Shown here piece after piece: positions 1 through 8,182 of a stretch of DNA of 64,000 nucleotides. Numbering within the stretch: the stretch's first letter is position 1; each line of letters opens with the position of its first letter. A program made the position numbers and the translations under genes. Origin of the DNA: Actinomadura latina NBRC 106108 (GTDB lineage: Bacteria > Actinomycetota > Actinomycetes > Streptosporangiales > Streptosporangiaceae); NCBI RefSeq assembly GCF_001552195.1, contig NZ_BCQS01000005.1:434001-498000 (forward strand). The letters run 5' to 3'. The notes under the pieces were generated by a model that was not told the origin of the DNA, ran no database searches, and saw nothing but the letters and a program-made list of their open reading frames with translations.

Positions 1-486
1 CCGGCGGAGAGGGCGCGGCTCCCCCGCGACCAGGACGCGTGGGGCTTCGAGTTCGGGTGGGGCGGCAGGCGGCTGGCCGCCTACGTCGAGGGCGGGCGGA
101 CCCGGTTCACCGACGGCCGGGGCCGCGCCGTGGACGGCCCCGCCGGGCTCGGCTCCCGGCTCGGCGCCGAGCTGGGCGTCCGGCGCGTCGTGCTGGACGG
201 GGAGCTGGCCGTCCTGGACGGCCGCGAGACCTACATGATCTACGACGTGCCGCATCTGGACGGGCACCCGCTGCTGGACGCCCCGTACCGGGAGCGGCGG
301 GAGCGGCTCGACGGCCTCGGCCTGTCGGGGCCGTCCTGGCAGACGGCGCCGTGGTTCCCCGGCGACGGCGACGCCGTCCGGGACGCGGCCCGCGACCAGG
401 GCCTGCCGGGCGTCCTCGCCAAGCGTCTGGACTCCCCGTACGAGCCGGGCGAGGAGTCCGGCGCCTGGCGCTTCGTCCCGTCCTAG
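1..486 (+). CDS. ATP-dependent DNA ligase-like protein, 5'-truncated by the window edge, catalytic residues lost
   Basis: The reading frame is open from base 1, so the start lies outside the window; 161 residues are visible. The order of motifs matches the adenylation domain of LigD-type ATP-dependent DNA ligases: a motif I-like segment (residues 16-24, EFGWGGRR), the strand VLDGELAVLD (motif III), a YDVPHLDG segment (IIIa), GVLAKRLDSPYEPG (IV) and GAWRFVP (V). In true ligases motif I is E-x-K-x-D-G-x-R with the nucleotidyl-accepting lysine. Here both K and D are glycine, and the motif V lysines are missing. The fold is probably kept but ligase chemistry is unlikely. A regulatory or DNA-end-binding role is possible but unsupported. 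It ends just before a convergent gene. Confidence 0.7.
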   Translation, partial: PAERARLPRDQDAWGFEFGWGGRRLAAYVEGGRTRFTDGRGRAVDGPAGLGSRLGAELGVRRVVLDGELAVLDGRETYMIYDVPHLDGHPLLDAPYRERRERLDGLGLSGPSWQTAPWFPGDGDAVRDAARDQGLPGVLAKRLDSPYEPGEESGAWRFVPS

Positions 487-493
487 GCCGTGT

Positions 494-1117
494 TCAGTAG
501 GCCACGGTGATGCGACGGCGGACGGCTTCGCCCTTCTCCAGCTCGTCCACCAGCGCGATCGCGTAGTCCTCGGCGCTGATGGCGCTGTTGCCCTCGGCGT
601 CGGTGAGCAGGCGGTCGCCGCCCACCCGGAACGTGCCGGTGCGCTCCCCCGGCTGGATGACGGCGGCGGGCGAGATGTAGGTCCAGTCCAGGTCGCCGGC
701 CTCGGCCCGGACGACGCCGAGCTGCTCCGCCGCCGCGAGCGCCTCGCTCTTGTACATCTCGGGGAACCCGGGGGTGTCCACGAGCCGGACGCCGGGCGCG
801 GCCTCCAGGCTGCCCGCGCCGCCCACGACGACCAGGCGGCGGACGCCCGCCCGCCGCAGCCCGCCGAGCACGCCGCGGGTGGTGGCGAGCAGCGGCCCGG
901 TCGTCTCCGACCCGTCGCGGGGCGGCGGGACCGACAGCACCGCGGCGTCGTGGCCGGCGGCCAGCCCGGCGATCGCGGCGGCGTCGCTCGCCGCGGCCTT
1001 GGCCGTCCCCTCGCCGCCGCTGCGGGTGACGCCGGTGACCTCGTGGCCGCGGCGGCGCGCCTCGTCCGCGATCCGGCTCCCCACCATCCCCGTCGCACCG
1101 ATCAGCAGGATCTTCAC
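494..1117 (-). CDS. NAD(P)-binding atypical SDR / NmrA-like protein
   Basis: A 207-residue Rossmann protein. The N-terminus has the dinucleotide-binding motif GATGMVG (GxxGxxG) directly after the first beta strand, followed by a second strand with basic residues (VTRSGG) that suggests NADP(H). This is the YwnB/NmrA-like atypical short-chain dehydrogenase type, often annotated NAD(P)H-binding protein. GTG at 1117 was chosen because GAGGAGG lies 4-5 bases upstream; a longer frame upstream lacks a binding site. It is divergent from an HxlR regulator gene, a common arrangement in which the regulator controls a redox or quinone/aldehyde stress enzyme. The substrate is not predictable. Confidence 0.85.
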   Translation of the reverse strand: MKILLIGATGMVGSRIADEARRRGHEVTGVTRSGGEGTAKAAASDAAAIAGLAAGHDAAVLSVPPPRDGSETTGPLLATTRGVLGGLRRAGVRRLVVVGGAGSLEAAPGVRLVDTPGFPEMYKSEALAAAEQLGVVRAEAGDLDWTYISPAAVIQPGERTGTFRVGGDRLLTDAEGNSAISAEDYAIALVDELEKGEAVRRRITVAY

Positions 1118-1146
1118 AGGACCTCCTCGAACGTCGTCGCCGGTGA

Positions 1147-1165
1147 CAGTATCCATCGGATACTG
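1147..1165. promoter_or_regulatory. Palindromic operator candidate between divergent genes
   Basis: CAGTATCC-ATC-GGATACTG is a perfect inverted repeat with 8-bp arms and a 3-bp centre. It sits 30 bp upstream of the reductase-like gene and 37 bp upstream of the HxlR gene. Dimeric winged-helix HxlR proteins bind such dyads, so this is the likely autoregulatory and divergent-control site. The binding assignment is inference. Confidence 0.6.
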
Positions 1166-1201
1166 GTTACTTCAACGTGCCATTGGTACCCTCTGGAAAC
1201 C

Positions 1202-1549
1202 ATGAAGGGCGACGCATTCGATCCGAACTGCCCCACCCGGCTGATCCTCGACCGCATCGGCGACAAATGGTCGGTGCTGGTCGTGCTCAGCCTGGCCGGC
1301 GGGCCGCGCCGGTTCACGCAGCTCCGCGACACGATCGGCGGGGTCACCCCCAAGGTCCTCACCCAGACCCTCCGCACGATGGAGCGCGACGGCCTCCTCG
1401 TCCGGACGGTCTTCGCCGAGGTGCCGCCCCGCGTCGAGTACGCCCTCACCCCGCTCGGCCTGTCGCTGCAGCGGCCGATCAAGGCCATCACCGACTGGGC
1501 GGAGGAGAACGTCGGGGCCGTCCTCACCGCCCGCGAGGCCAACGCCTGA
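1202..1549 (+). CDS. HxlR-family winged-helix transcriptional regulator
   Basis: 115 residues, the usual HxlR length. The N-terminal CP.RLILDRIGDKWSVLVVLSL segment, the FTQLRDTIGGVTPKVLTQTLRTMERDGLL recognition region and the PRVEYALTPLG wing are typical of the family. The single cysteine just before the first helix (residue 13) is at the position used for redox or electrophile sensing in HypR/QorR-type members. ATG 1202 gives the standard family N-terminus. The divergent reductase-like gene and the shared palindrome suggest local control of that enzyme. The inducer is unknown. Confidence 0.9.
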   Translation: MKGDAFDPNCPTRLILDRIGDKWSVLVVLSLAGGPRRFTQLRDTIGGVTPKVLTQTLRTMERDGLLVRTVFAEVPPRVEYALTPLGLSLQRPIKAITDWAEENVGAVLTAREANA

Positions 1550-1692
1550 CCGAGGGAACCGGAACGCGGCCCCCCGCATCAAAGGGACGTAGCGCCCGCT
1601 TCGGCGCGTCGCCACTGAAACCGATCAGGTGCCGGTTAGAGTCCCGCCCTGAGTACGGGCGGCGGACGCTCTGAAAGGCGGGGGAACGGCAC

Positions 1693-2409
1693 ATGATGGG
1701 CAAGACGCACGCCCTGAGCGGCGCGCTGGCGTGGCTGGCCGCCGTCCCGGTGCTCGGCTACGAGCGGCTGCTCGGCGAGCACGCGGTGTCGCTGTCGGTG
1801 GAGCAGGTCGCGGCGGGCGCGGTGGTGTGCGCCGGCGCGGCGATCCTGCCCGACATCGACCACCACAACGGCCGCATCGCCAACACGTTCGGCCCGATCA
1901 CCCACCACATGTGCAAGTGGATCGGGAAGCTCTCCGGCGGGCACCGGCAGGCGACCCACTCGATCCTGTTCGCGGTCGGCATCGGCTGGGCGATGGACAC
2001 CCTCGCCACCCACTACGTCTACGCCTGGTGGGCCTGCCTCTTCATGATCGTCGGCCTCGGGCTGCGCGGCGTCGGCCTGGACTTCGAGGGCAAGGAGCCC
2101 CAGTCCGCCCTCGCCGACTGCGCGCTGGCCCTCATCGCCGTCTGGCTCATGCACAACATCGACATGAGCTTCGTGGGGTTCGCCGTCACGCTCGGCTGCC
2201 TCGCGCACGTCGCCGGCGACTGCCTGACACCGCGCGGCTGCCCGGTGTTCTGGCCGCTGCCGTGGCGGATCGACGTCCCGGTCGTCCCGAGGACGGACGG
2301 CAAGGTCGAGCGCTGGGTCGTGATGCCCGTCCTCACGCTCGGCATCGCCGTCCTCGCCGTCCGGTCCGTGCTCGGCGACGTCACCGCCCAGTGGCTGACG
2401 AGGAACTGA
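1693..2409 (+). CDS. DUF457 (YdjM-like) membrane-bound metal-dependent hydrolase family protein
   Basis: 238 residues. The N-terminus MMGKTHALSGALAW, the PDIDHHNGRIA segment, paired histidines (THHM, GHRQATHS) and a late HVAGDCLTPRG motif are hallmarks of the LexA-binding/YdjM (DUF457) family. The family has conserved His/Asp clusters near membrane helices and is presumed to be a membrane metal-dependent hydrolase. Several hydrophobic segments are visible (about residues 10-25, 40-50, 95-125, 145-175, 215-230). Two adjacent ATGs (1693, 1696) could start it. It converges on the lipoprotein gene with no intergenic space. The biochemical activity of the family is not established. Confidence 0.8.
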   Translation: MMGKTHALSGALAWLAAVPVLGYERLLGEHAVSLSVEQVAAGAVVCAGAAILPDIDHHNGRIANTFGPITHHMCKWIGKLSGGHRQATHSILFAVGIGWAMDTLATHYVYAWWACLFMIVGLGLRGVGLDFEGKEPQSALADCALALIAVWLMHNIDMSFVGFAVTLGCLAHVAGDCLTPRGCPVFWPLPWRIDVPVVPRTDGKVERWVVMPVLTLGIAVLAVRSVLGDVTAQWLTRN

Positions 2410-2934
2410 TCACCTGAGCAGGTCGGCGAACCGGTCGCAGCGCATCGTCTCCGACCGGCCCTCCTCGAACGCGTCCGAGACCCGGACGACCGACACGCCG
2501 GGGATCGCCTCCGTGGTGCAGACCACCTGCGCCAGCGCCAGGCGGGACCACTCGCCCCCCGGCCGCACCCGGTCGTCGTCGCCGAACCGGAGGCCCAGCA
2601 GCTGGACGCCCAGGACTCCGCGCCGCACCGGGTACACGATCACCCCGGACGTGTCGGTGATCTCGCTGCGCAGGCCCTTGCGGCGCTCTTCCGCGGTGAC
2701 CGGCACGCCGAGCTGGGCCAGGGGCAGGTAGGGGTGGCCGGCCAGCCCGGGACGGGCGACCCGCTCCAGCCGTTTCCCGTGCACCAGGTAGAGCGTCATG
2801 GTGGACGGCTGCCCGTTCACGACCGGGTTGGAGCCCGCGCTCAGGATCCCGGTGGGCCGCACCCCGCAGCCCGCGGTCCCGACCGCGGCGACGGCGACGG
2901 CGACCATGACGGCCATGACCGTGCGCCTACTCAT
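2410..2934 (-). CDS. Lipoprotein encoded downstream of a two-component system
   Basis: 174 residues with a lipoprotein signal: basic MSRR, a hydrophobic stretch, then the lipobox AGC (TAGCGVRPTG). The mature part has no recognised catalytic motif. VRPTGxxxxG after the lipobox and the small beta-rich body resemble lipoproteins coded next to AfsQ/Cse-type sensor kinases in streptomycetes. The start overlaps the 3' end of the kinase gene (ATG 2934, or 2949 in the same frame), so translation is coupled. It probably acts as an accessory or sensory lipoprotein for the kinase; that role is inferred from position. Confidence 0.7.
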   Translation of the reverse strand: MSRRTVMAVMVAVAVAAVGTAGCGVRPTGILSAGSNPVVNGQPSTMTLYLVHGKRLERVARPGLAGHPYLPLAQLGVPVTAEERRKGLRSEITDTSGVIVYPVRRGVLGVQLLGLRFGDDDRVRPGGEWSRLALAQVVCTTEAIPGVSVVRVSDAFEEGRSETMRCDRFADLLR

Positions 2935-4453
2935 CGGGTGCCCGCTCATCGCCCTCGGGCCGGGCGGGCAGCCACAGCGTGAACACCGCTCCCCCGTCCG
3001 GGCCGTTGGCCGCCTCCAGCGTCCCGCCGTGCAGGACCGCGTTCTCCCTGGCGATCGACAGGCCGAGCCCGCTGCCGTCGCTGCGGGACCGGGCCGCCTC
3101 CGCCTTCACGAAGCGGTCGAAGACCACCGCGAGCAGGTCCGCCGGCACGCCGGGGCCGCGGTCGGCGACGGCGATCTCCACGCCCGGCAGGCCCGCCCGG
3201 CGCACCGCGCCGAAGCGCAGCGTGACGGGCGGGGCGCCGTGCCGCAGCGCGTTGCCCACGAGGTTCGCCACGATGACGTCGAGCCGGCGCGGATCGAGCC
3301 GGGCGACCAGGTCGTCCGCCCCCTCCACCGCGACCCGGTCCGCGAGGCCGCGCGCCGCCAGCGTCCCCGCGACGGCGTCCGCGAGGTTCACCTCGTCCAG
3401 GACCAGCGCGGCGGCGCCCGCGTCGAACCGGCTGATCTCGATCAGATGCTCGATCAGCTGCCCGAGCCGCCGGGTCTCGCCGGCGACGAGCAGCGCCGCG
3501 CCGCGGTCCGCCGCGTCCTTCTCCCCCTGGGCGTCCTTCTCCCCCTGGGCCGCGCTGACCGACGCGCCGGCCGCCTCCGCGGCCAGCACGTCGGTCAGCG
3601 CGATCAGCGAGGTGAGCGGGGTGCGCAGCTCGTGCGAGACGTCCGCGACGAACCGGCGGGAGGCCGCCTCCAGCGCGCGCAGTTCGGTGACCGTCCGCTC
3701 CAGCGCCTCGGCCGTGCGGTTGAAGGTGCGGGCGAGGTCGGCGAGCTCGTCGCGGCCCCGCACCCGCACGCGGCTCTGCAGTTCGCCCTCGCCGAGCGCG
3801 CGGGCCGCGGCGGCGAGCCGGCGCACCGGGCGCAGCACGCCGCGGGTCGCCAGCAGCGCGAGCAGCAGCGCGGCGAGCAGCGCGACCGCGTCGGCGGTCG
3901 ACAGCACCCGGGTGAACACCCGCAGGTCGGACGCCTCGCGCGCGAGGCTCGCCGAGACGAAGACGACCGGCGGAGTGGTGCGCTGCGGCTCGTCCGCCGT
4001 CGTCTCGTAGCCCGTGGCGCGCGCGCCGACCAGGAGATAGGGGTGGCTCCGGTTCAGGCTGTCCTTCGCGACGACGCGCTGGAAGACCATCCCCGACATC
4101 GCACGCCGCGCGAACTCCCTGCTCACGGGGACGTCCAGAATGTCCGGGCCGGGCCGCGGGACGGAACCGTCCAGCGGCATCCGGACCCACGCCGCGGTGC
4201 GGTCCTCGGAGGTGAGCGCGGTCACCAGTTCCGGGCCGAGGGTGTCCAGCGCGTCCGGCGGGAGACGCTGCGGGACGTGCTGGGCGAGGGCGGTCCGCAC
4301 GTCGGTCAGCACCGCGTCCTGGGCGCGCTGGAGCATCACGCGCCGCATCAGCACGTAGGAGATGCCGGACGCGAGCACCGACGCCAGCAGCGCGACCGCG
4401 GTGAACGCTGCGGCGAGCCGTACCCGCAGCCCGGTGAACCGGCGGCGGCGCAT
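2927..4453 (-). CDS. Two-component sensor histidine kinase (HAMP, HisKA, HATPase_c)
   Basis: 508 residues. TM1 is at about 13-35, an extracytoplasmic sensor domain at about 40-185, TM2 at 186-204 and HAMP at about 205-257. The H-box FVADVSHELRTPL places the phosphorylated His at 274. It is followed by N-box (NLVGNALRHG), G1 (DRGPGVP) and G2 (GSGLGLSIA) ATP-binding motifs. Architecture and adjacent lipoprotein resemble AfsQ2/CseC-like kinases responding to envelope or nutrient stress. The start overlaps the regulator's stop by one base. An 18-bp perfect tandem duplication (3513-3548) adds a second QGEKDA unit at residues 303-314, in the helix-turn of the dimerisation domain. Confidence 0.92.
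   Translation of the reverse strand: MRRRRFTGLRVRLAAAFTAVALLASVLASGISYVLMRRVMLQRAQDAVLTDVRTALAQHVPQRLPPDALDTLGPELVTALTSEDRTAAWVRMPLDGSVPRPGPDILDVPVSREFARRAMSGMVFQRVVAKDSLNRSHPYLLVGARATGYETTADEPQRTTPPVVFVSASLAREASDLRVFTRVLSTADAVALLAALLLALLATRGVLRPVRRLAAAARALGEGELQSRVRVRGRDELADLARTFNRTAEALERTVTELRALEAASRRFVADVSHELRTPLTSLIALTDVLAAEAAGASVSAAQGEKDAQGEKDAADRGAALLVAGETRRLGQLIEHLIEISRFDAGAAALVLDEVNLADAVAGTLAARGLADRVAVEGADDLVARLDPRRLDVIVANLVGNALRHGAPPVTLRFGAVRRAGLPGVEIAVADRGPGVPADLLAVVFDRFVKAEAARSRSDGSGLGLSIARENAVLHGGTLEAANGPDGGAVFTLWLPARPEGDERAPDE
3513..3548. repeat. 18-bp perfect tandem duplication inside the kinase gene
   Basis: Two identical copies of gcgtccttctccccctgg lie head to tail and encode two consecutive QGEKDA hexapeptides in the linker after the H-box helix. 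The length keeps the frame. The identity of the copies at the nucleotide level suggests a recent slippage event. Confidence 0.9.
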
Positions 4454-5133
4454 CACGGCGCCGCGAACCGGTAGCCGAACCCCCGGACCGTCTCGATCAG
4501 CCGCGGCTCGGCCGGCTCGTCCTCGATCTTGGCCCGGACGCGCTGCACGCAGGCGTCCACCAGCCGCGAGTCGCCCGGGTAGGTGTGCTCCCAGACCTCG
4601 GCGAGGAGCTGCTGGCGGGTGAGCGCCTGGCCGGGCCGCCGGGTCAGCTCCAGCAGCAGCCGCAGCTCGGTCGGGGTGAGGCGCAGATCGGTCCCCGCCT
4701 TGGTGACCTTCAGCGAGGTCCGGTCGATGACGAGGTCGCCGTAGACGGAGCGGTCGACGCGGGTGTGGTCGGCGCGGCGCAGGACGGCGCGGACGCGGGC
4801 GTCCAGCACGCGCGGCTCGACGGGCTTGACCACGTAGTCGTCGGCGCCCGCCTCCAGGCCGAGGACGATGTCGAGGTCGTCGCCGCGCGCGGTCAGCAGG
4901 ATCACCGGCAGCGAGTCCTCCCGGCGGATGCGGCGGCACACCTCGATCCCGTCGATGCCGGGCAGCATCACGTCCAGGAGCGCGATCTCGGGGCGCCGCG
5001 CCCGCAGCGCCGCCAGCCCGTCCTCGCCGGTGGCCCGCGACGTCACGGCATGCCCGAGGCGGGTCAGCGCCAGGTCCAGGGCCGCCCGCGCGGACGGATC
5101 GTCCTCCACGAAGAGAATGCTCGCCACCCGCAC
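4453..5133 (-). CDS. OmpR-family response regulator
   Basis: 226 residues. The receiver domain occupies about 1-120 with acidic pocket (VEDD), phospho-acceptor Asp in LLDVMLPGIDG, the switch Thr (LLTA) and Lys (VVKP). A C-terminal winged helix of the Trans_reg_C type follows (LTPTELRLLLEL, RVRAKIEDEP, VRGFGYRF). It is cotranscribed with the overlapping kinase and lipoprotein genes. The GTG at 5133 precedes RVASILFVEDD; a second in-frame GTG two codons later is possible, and neither has a clear binding site. The 95-bp gap to the divergent membrane protein gene should hold both promoters. Confidence 0.92.
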   Translation of the reverse strand: MRVASILFVEDDPSARAALDLALTRLGHAVTSRATGEDGLAALRARRPEIALLDVMLPGIDGIEVCRRIRREDSLPVILLTARGDDLDIVLGLEAGADDYVVKPVEPRVLDARVRAVLRRADHTRVDRSVYGDLVIDRTSLKVTKAGTDLRLTPTELRLLLELTRRPGQALTRQQLLAEVWEHTYPGDSRLVDACVQRVRAKIEDEPAEPRLIETVRGFGYRFAAP

Positions 5134-5228
5134 ATTATCGGCCGCGAATGATCATTCCTCGGTCTGTGTCACGAAATCCGGACATCTTCGGCACAAGATC
5201 ATGACAGGCCGCCGGGACGGTGGGGCGC

Positions 5229-6956
5229 ATGACGCTCGCGACCCTCCCGTCCCGGACGGACGCTCCGAACGCATCGCCCCGCCCGCCCCGCGGGCGTCTC
5301 CGCGCGCTGCCGTGGATCCTGGCGGCGGGCGTGCTCGCGCAGGTGGCGATCCGGCTCTGGTTCGCCCGCGCCCGGACGGGACCGGTGGCGAACCCCGACG
5401 AGACCGGCTACCTCGCCGCGGCCCGGCTGCTGGCCGGCGGGCCGGGCGCCGACCTTTCCGGGAACACCTTCTACCAGGGCGGGTATCCGCTCCTGCTCAC
5501 CCCGGCGTACTGGCTGTCGCACGACCCGGTGACGGTCTACACGACCGTCCTGGTGATCAACGCCGTGGCGGGCGCGGCGCTGTTCCCGCTCGGGTACGCG
5601 GCGGCGCGGCGGTTCGGGCTCGGCCGGCGCGCCGCGCTGCCGCTCGCGTTCGCGGCGGCGCTGCTGCCCGCCACGACGTTCTTCGGCGCGTTCGCGCTCG
5701 CGGACGCCGTCCTGCCGGCGCTCGTCCTGGCGTGGCTGCTGCCCCTCGACCGTTTCGCCCGCGGCGGCCGGGCGCGTGACGCGGCCCTCGCGAGCCTGGT
5801 CGTGTCCTGCGCCGCGGCGGTCCACACCCGCGGAACGGTGCTGCTCCTCGTGCACGCCCTCACGCTGGCCGCCCTCGCGCTCGGCCGGGGGCGGTGGCGC
5901 GGGGCCCTCGCGGGAGGCGGCACGGCTCTCGCCGGGTACGCCGCCGGAGCCGCGCTGAACGGCTGGCTCCGGGCGGAGCTGTACCCGGACGGCGTCCGGG
6001 ATCTGGCCGGGAACCTCGAAACGAGGCTCACCACGCTTCCAGGTCAGGCGTGGGCGCTGTCCGGGGCCGCCGGGCAGCTCTGGTACCTGATCGTCTCCAC
6101 CTGGGGGCTGGCCGGGGTGGGGCTGGCGGTCGTGGCCGCGGTGCTGGTGCGGCGGCGCACCCCGATCGCCGACCGGATCATGGCGGCCGCGCTGCTCGCC
6201 GCCACCTGCGGGATCGCGTACGCGTCGTCGGCCGCGCTCCCCGACGAGCACCGGGTGGGGAACTTCGCCTACGGCCGCTACCTGGCGTGCCTCGCCCTCG
6301 TCTACGCGCTGGCCGGGGCGGCGGCGCTCCTCCGGCCGGGCGCCCGGACGTCCCTCGGGCTGGCGGCGGCGGCCGTCCTCGTCCTGGAGGGGGCCGGGCT
6401 CTGGGTCACCGCCTACGCGGGCGAGCGGCTCCGCACCCACGCGTTCATCGCGTTCGACTTCCCCGAGACAACGTTCCTGACCGGCGACCGCGGCGCGATG
6501 CATCTGCAGGCGGCCGGGCTCACCGCGATCGGGCTGCTCTGCGCGCTCGCCGTGCTCTCCAGGCTGGGCAGGACGCCCCTGGCGGCCGTCGCCCTGGCCT
6601 CGGTCAACCTGGCCGCCCTGACATTCGCCATGGGGCCGTCCCCGCAGCGCGTCCGCCCCGCCCCGCCGCTCCCCGGCCCGGCCGCCGGCGGGGTCGTCGC
6701 GGACGTGTCGCTCCACTGGGCGGTCAAGACCAAGGTCGTGTACCCGGTGTGGTGGACGCGCGTCGGCAGGATCGACATCCGCGCCGGCCGCCCGCCCGCG
6801 CCCGGCGTCTGCACGGTCCTGGTCCCCCTGCCGGACGGGACGTCCCCGGAGGCGTCCTGGCCCGGGCACCCGGCGGGCTGGCGGCCGCACGCGCGCGAGG
6901 ACTGGTCGATCGGCTGGGCGGCCTGGCACGACCCGGCCTGCGGGACGGGTCGGTAG
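5229..6956 (+). CDS. Polytopic membrane protein, GT-C/PMT-like glycosyltransferase candidate
   Basis: 575 residues with about 10-12 hydrophobic helices. The first predicted extracytoplasmic loop carries PDE (NPDETGYLAAA), an acidic pair placed as in GT-C glycosyltransferases (ArnT/PMT type), which use polyprenyl-phosphate sugars. A short soluble C-terminal domain (about 470-575) follows the last helix. ATG 5229 was preferred to the GTG nine bases upstream. It stands alone and is divergent from the OmpR-type system. Sugar donor and acceptor cannot be read from the sequence. The assignment rests on topology and the DE pair only. Confidence 0.55.
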   Translation: MTLATLPSRTDAPNASPRPPRGRLRALPWILAAGVLAQVAIRLWFARARTGPVANPDETGYLAAARLLAGGPGADLSGNTFYQGGYPLLLTPAYWLSHDPVTVYTTVLVINAVAGAALFPLGYAAARRFGLGRRAALPLAFAAALLPATTFFGAFALADAVLPALVLAWLLPLDRFARGGRARDAALASLVVSCAAAVHTRGTVLLLVHALTLAALALGRGRWRGALAGGGTALAGYAAGAALNGWLRAELYPDGVRDLAGNLETRLTTLPGQAWALSGAAGQLWYLIVSTWGLAGVGLAVVAAVLVRRRTPIADRIMAAALLAATCGIAYASSAALPDEHRVGNFAYGRYLACLALVYALAGAAALLRPGARTSLGLAAAAVLVLEGAGLWVTAYAGERLRTHAFIAFDFPETTFLTGDRGAMHLQAAGLTAIGLLCALAVLSRLGRTPLAAVALASVNLAALTFAMGPSPQRVRPAPPLPGPAAGGVVADVSLHWAVKTKVVYPVWWTRVGRIDIRAGRPPAPGVCTVLVPLPDGTSPEASWPGHPAGWRPHAREDWSIGWAAWHDPACGTGR

Positions 6957-7028
6957 CAGGTGACCGGGTCAGTAGCGGGTGACCGGGTCAGTAGCGGGTG
7001 AGCAGGTCAGTAGCGGGTGACCAGGGCG
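6953..7028. repeat. 19-bp tandem repeat, four copies, spanning the 3' end of the baeRF-like gene
   Basis: The units start at 6953, 6972, 6991 and 7010 with consensus GTAGCGGGTGACCGGGTCA. The last unit (7010-7028) is the end of the minus-strand CDS itself (codons for ALVTRY). The others repeat that end together with its stop codon. Because 19 is not a multiple of three, the TGA copies fall in all three frames on the minus strand. The first unit begins at the stop codon of the plus-strand gene. Confidence 0.9.
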
Positions 7029-8104
7029 ATGCGGCCGTGGTCGACGAGGAAGCCGTCGGAGACGAAGGTGACCTCGCCGCCGTACTCCAGCACCGTCTCG
7101 ATGACGTCGTCCACGGCGTCGTCGACGACGTCCGCGCCCTTGAGGACGCCGGGCATGCCGTCCACCGGGACCAGTTCGCCGCGGGTCTTCACCGCGGGCG
7201 CGTAGTAGCCGCGCTCCACGACCAGGTGCTCGCCGCGCCCCGCCTCGGCCAGCGGCGTGACCTCGCACAGGCCGCCCGCGTACCGCTGGATGCTGCGCGC
7301 GGCCTCCAGCTCCGCCAGCACGCCGACCTCGCGGAGGTCCTCGTAGGCGGCGAGCGCCGGACGGGCCGCCTCGGCGAGCGCGCCGGCCGCGGCGCCCTCG
7401 AAGCTGCCGTCGACGCGTCCCGCCACGGTGATGTGCGGCCCGGCCACCTCGTCGAAGAACGCCTGGTGCCGGGTGACGCCGGCGACGATCAGCGGGCGGC
7501 GGTCGCGGGCGAGGACCCGGTCGAGGGCGGCCACCACGTCCCGCATGGCCTGGCGCTGCCGCTCGCCGTCGCCGCCCTGCGCGGCGCGCCGCGACTGCCG
7601 CCCGGAGCCGGCCTCGTCGAGCGGCGCGGGCACGATCGGGAACCCGCCGCCGGTGCGCTCGGTCAGCTCCTCGCCGTGGCCGTCCCACAGCCGGGTCCGG
7701 TGGTCCGACAGCGACAGCAGCCAGTAGCGCGCGCTGCGGGTGTAGGCGGCGACGAGGTCGCGGGTCGCGAACCCGGTGTCCACGACGACCCGCTCGTCCA
7801 CGGGCTGGCCGATCGTGAACGCGTGGTGCTCCCCGTCTGGCGCGGCGAACAGCACGAGCCCGTCGGAGGCGTGCCGCAGGTCGACCTCCCCCGCGGCGCG
7901 CTCCAGCCCGCGGACGACCTGGTCGGCGGCGTCCGGCGCGACCCGGGAGTCGTCGTGCAGCCGGCGCCGCACCTCGGAGAGGAGGTTGCGCAGCCTGATC
8001 GGGTCCTGCCGGTTGTCCGGGACGGACCGGTGCGTCGGCATCAGCACCGACACCGCCGGGTAGGCGCGCGGCTTGCGCAGCTCGGACAGGGTAACGGCGT
8101 CCAT
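7007..8104 (-). CDS. baeRF-like protein (bacterial archaeo-eukaryotic release factor family)
   Basis: 365 residues, soluble. The N-terminus (SVLMPTHRSVPDNRQDPIRLRNLLSEV) and the later ARYWLLSLSDHRTRLWDG segment match the bacterial homologues of eRF1/aRF1 (baeRF family 3 type). A C-terminal eL30-like domain is suggested by the GELVPVDG to GGEVTFVSDGFL stretch. The family was proposed from comparative genomics to act on ribosomes, perhaps in stress; activity is not established. ATG 8104 preceded by GGGGGA was chosen over an upstream in-frame start. The gene end is the seed of a 19-bp tandem repeat. Confidence 0.7.
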   Translation of the reverse strand: MDAVTLSELRKPRAYPAVSVLMPTHRSVPDNRQDPIRLRNLLSEVRRRLHDDSRVAPDAADQVVRGLERAAGEVDLRHASDGLVLFAAPDGEHHAFTIGQPVDERVVVDTGFATRDLVAAYTRSARYWLLSLSDHRTRLWDGHGEELTERTGGGFPIVPAPLDEAGSGRQSRRAAQGGDGERQRQAMRDVVAALDRVLARDRRPLIVAGVTRHQAFFDEVAGPHITVAGRVDGSFEGAAAGALAEAARPALAAYEDLREVGVLAELEAARSIQRYAGGLCEVTPLAEAGRGEHLVVERGYYAPAVKTRGELVPVDGMPGVLKGADVVDDAVDDVIETVLEYGGEVTFVSDGFLVDHGRIALVTRY

Positions 8105-8182
8105 GATCCCCCGATCGGTCAGCCTTGTTACTTCTTGTCTCATTTGTAGCTACCAGCAGGTAAAACAGGCGTAAGCGGGCCC

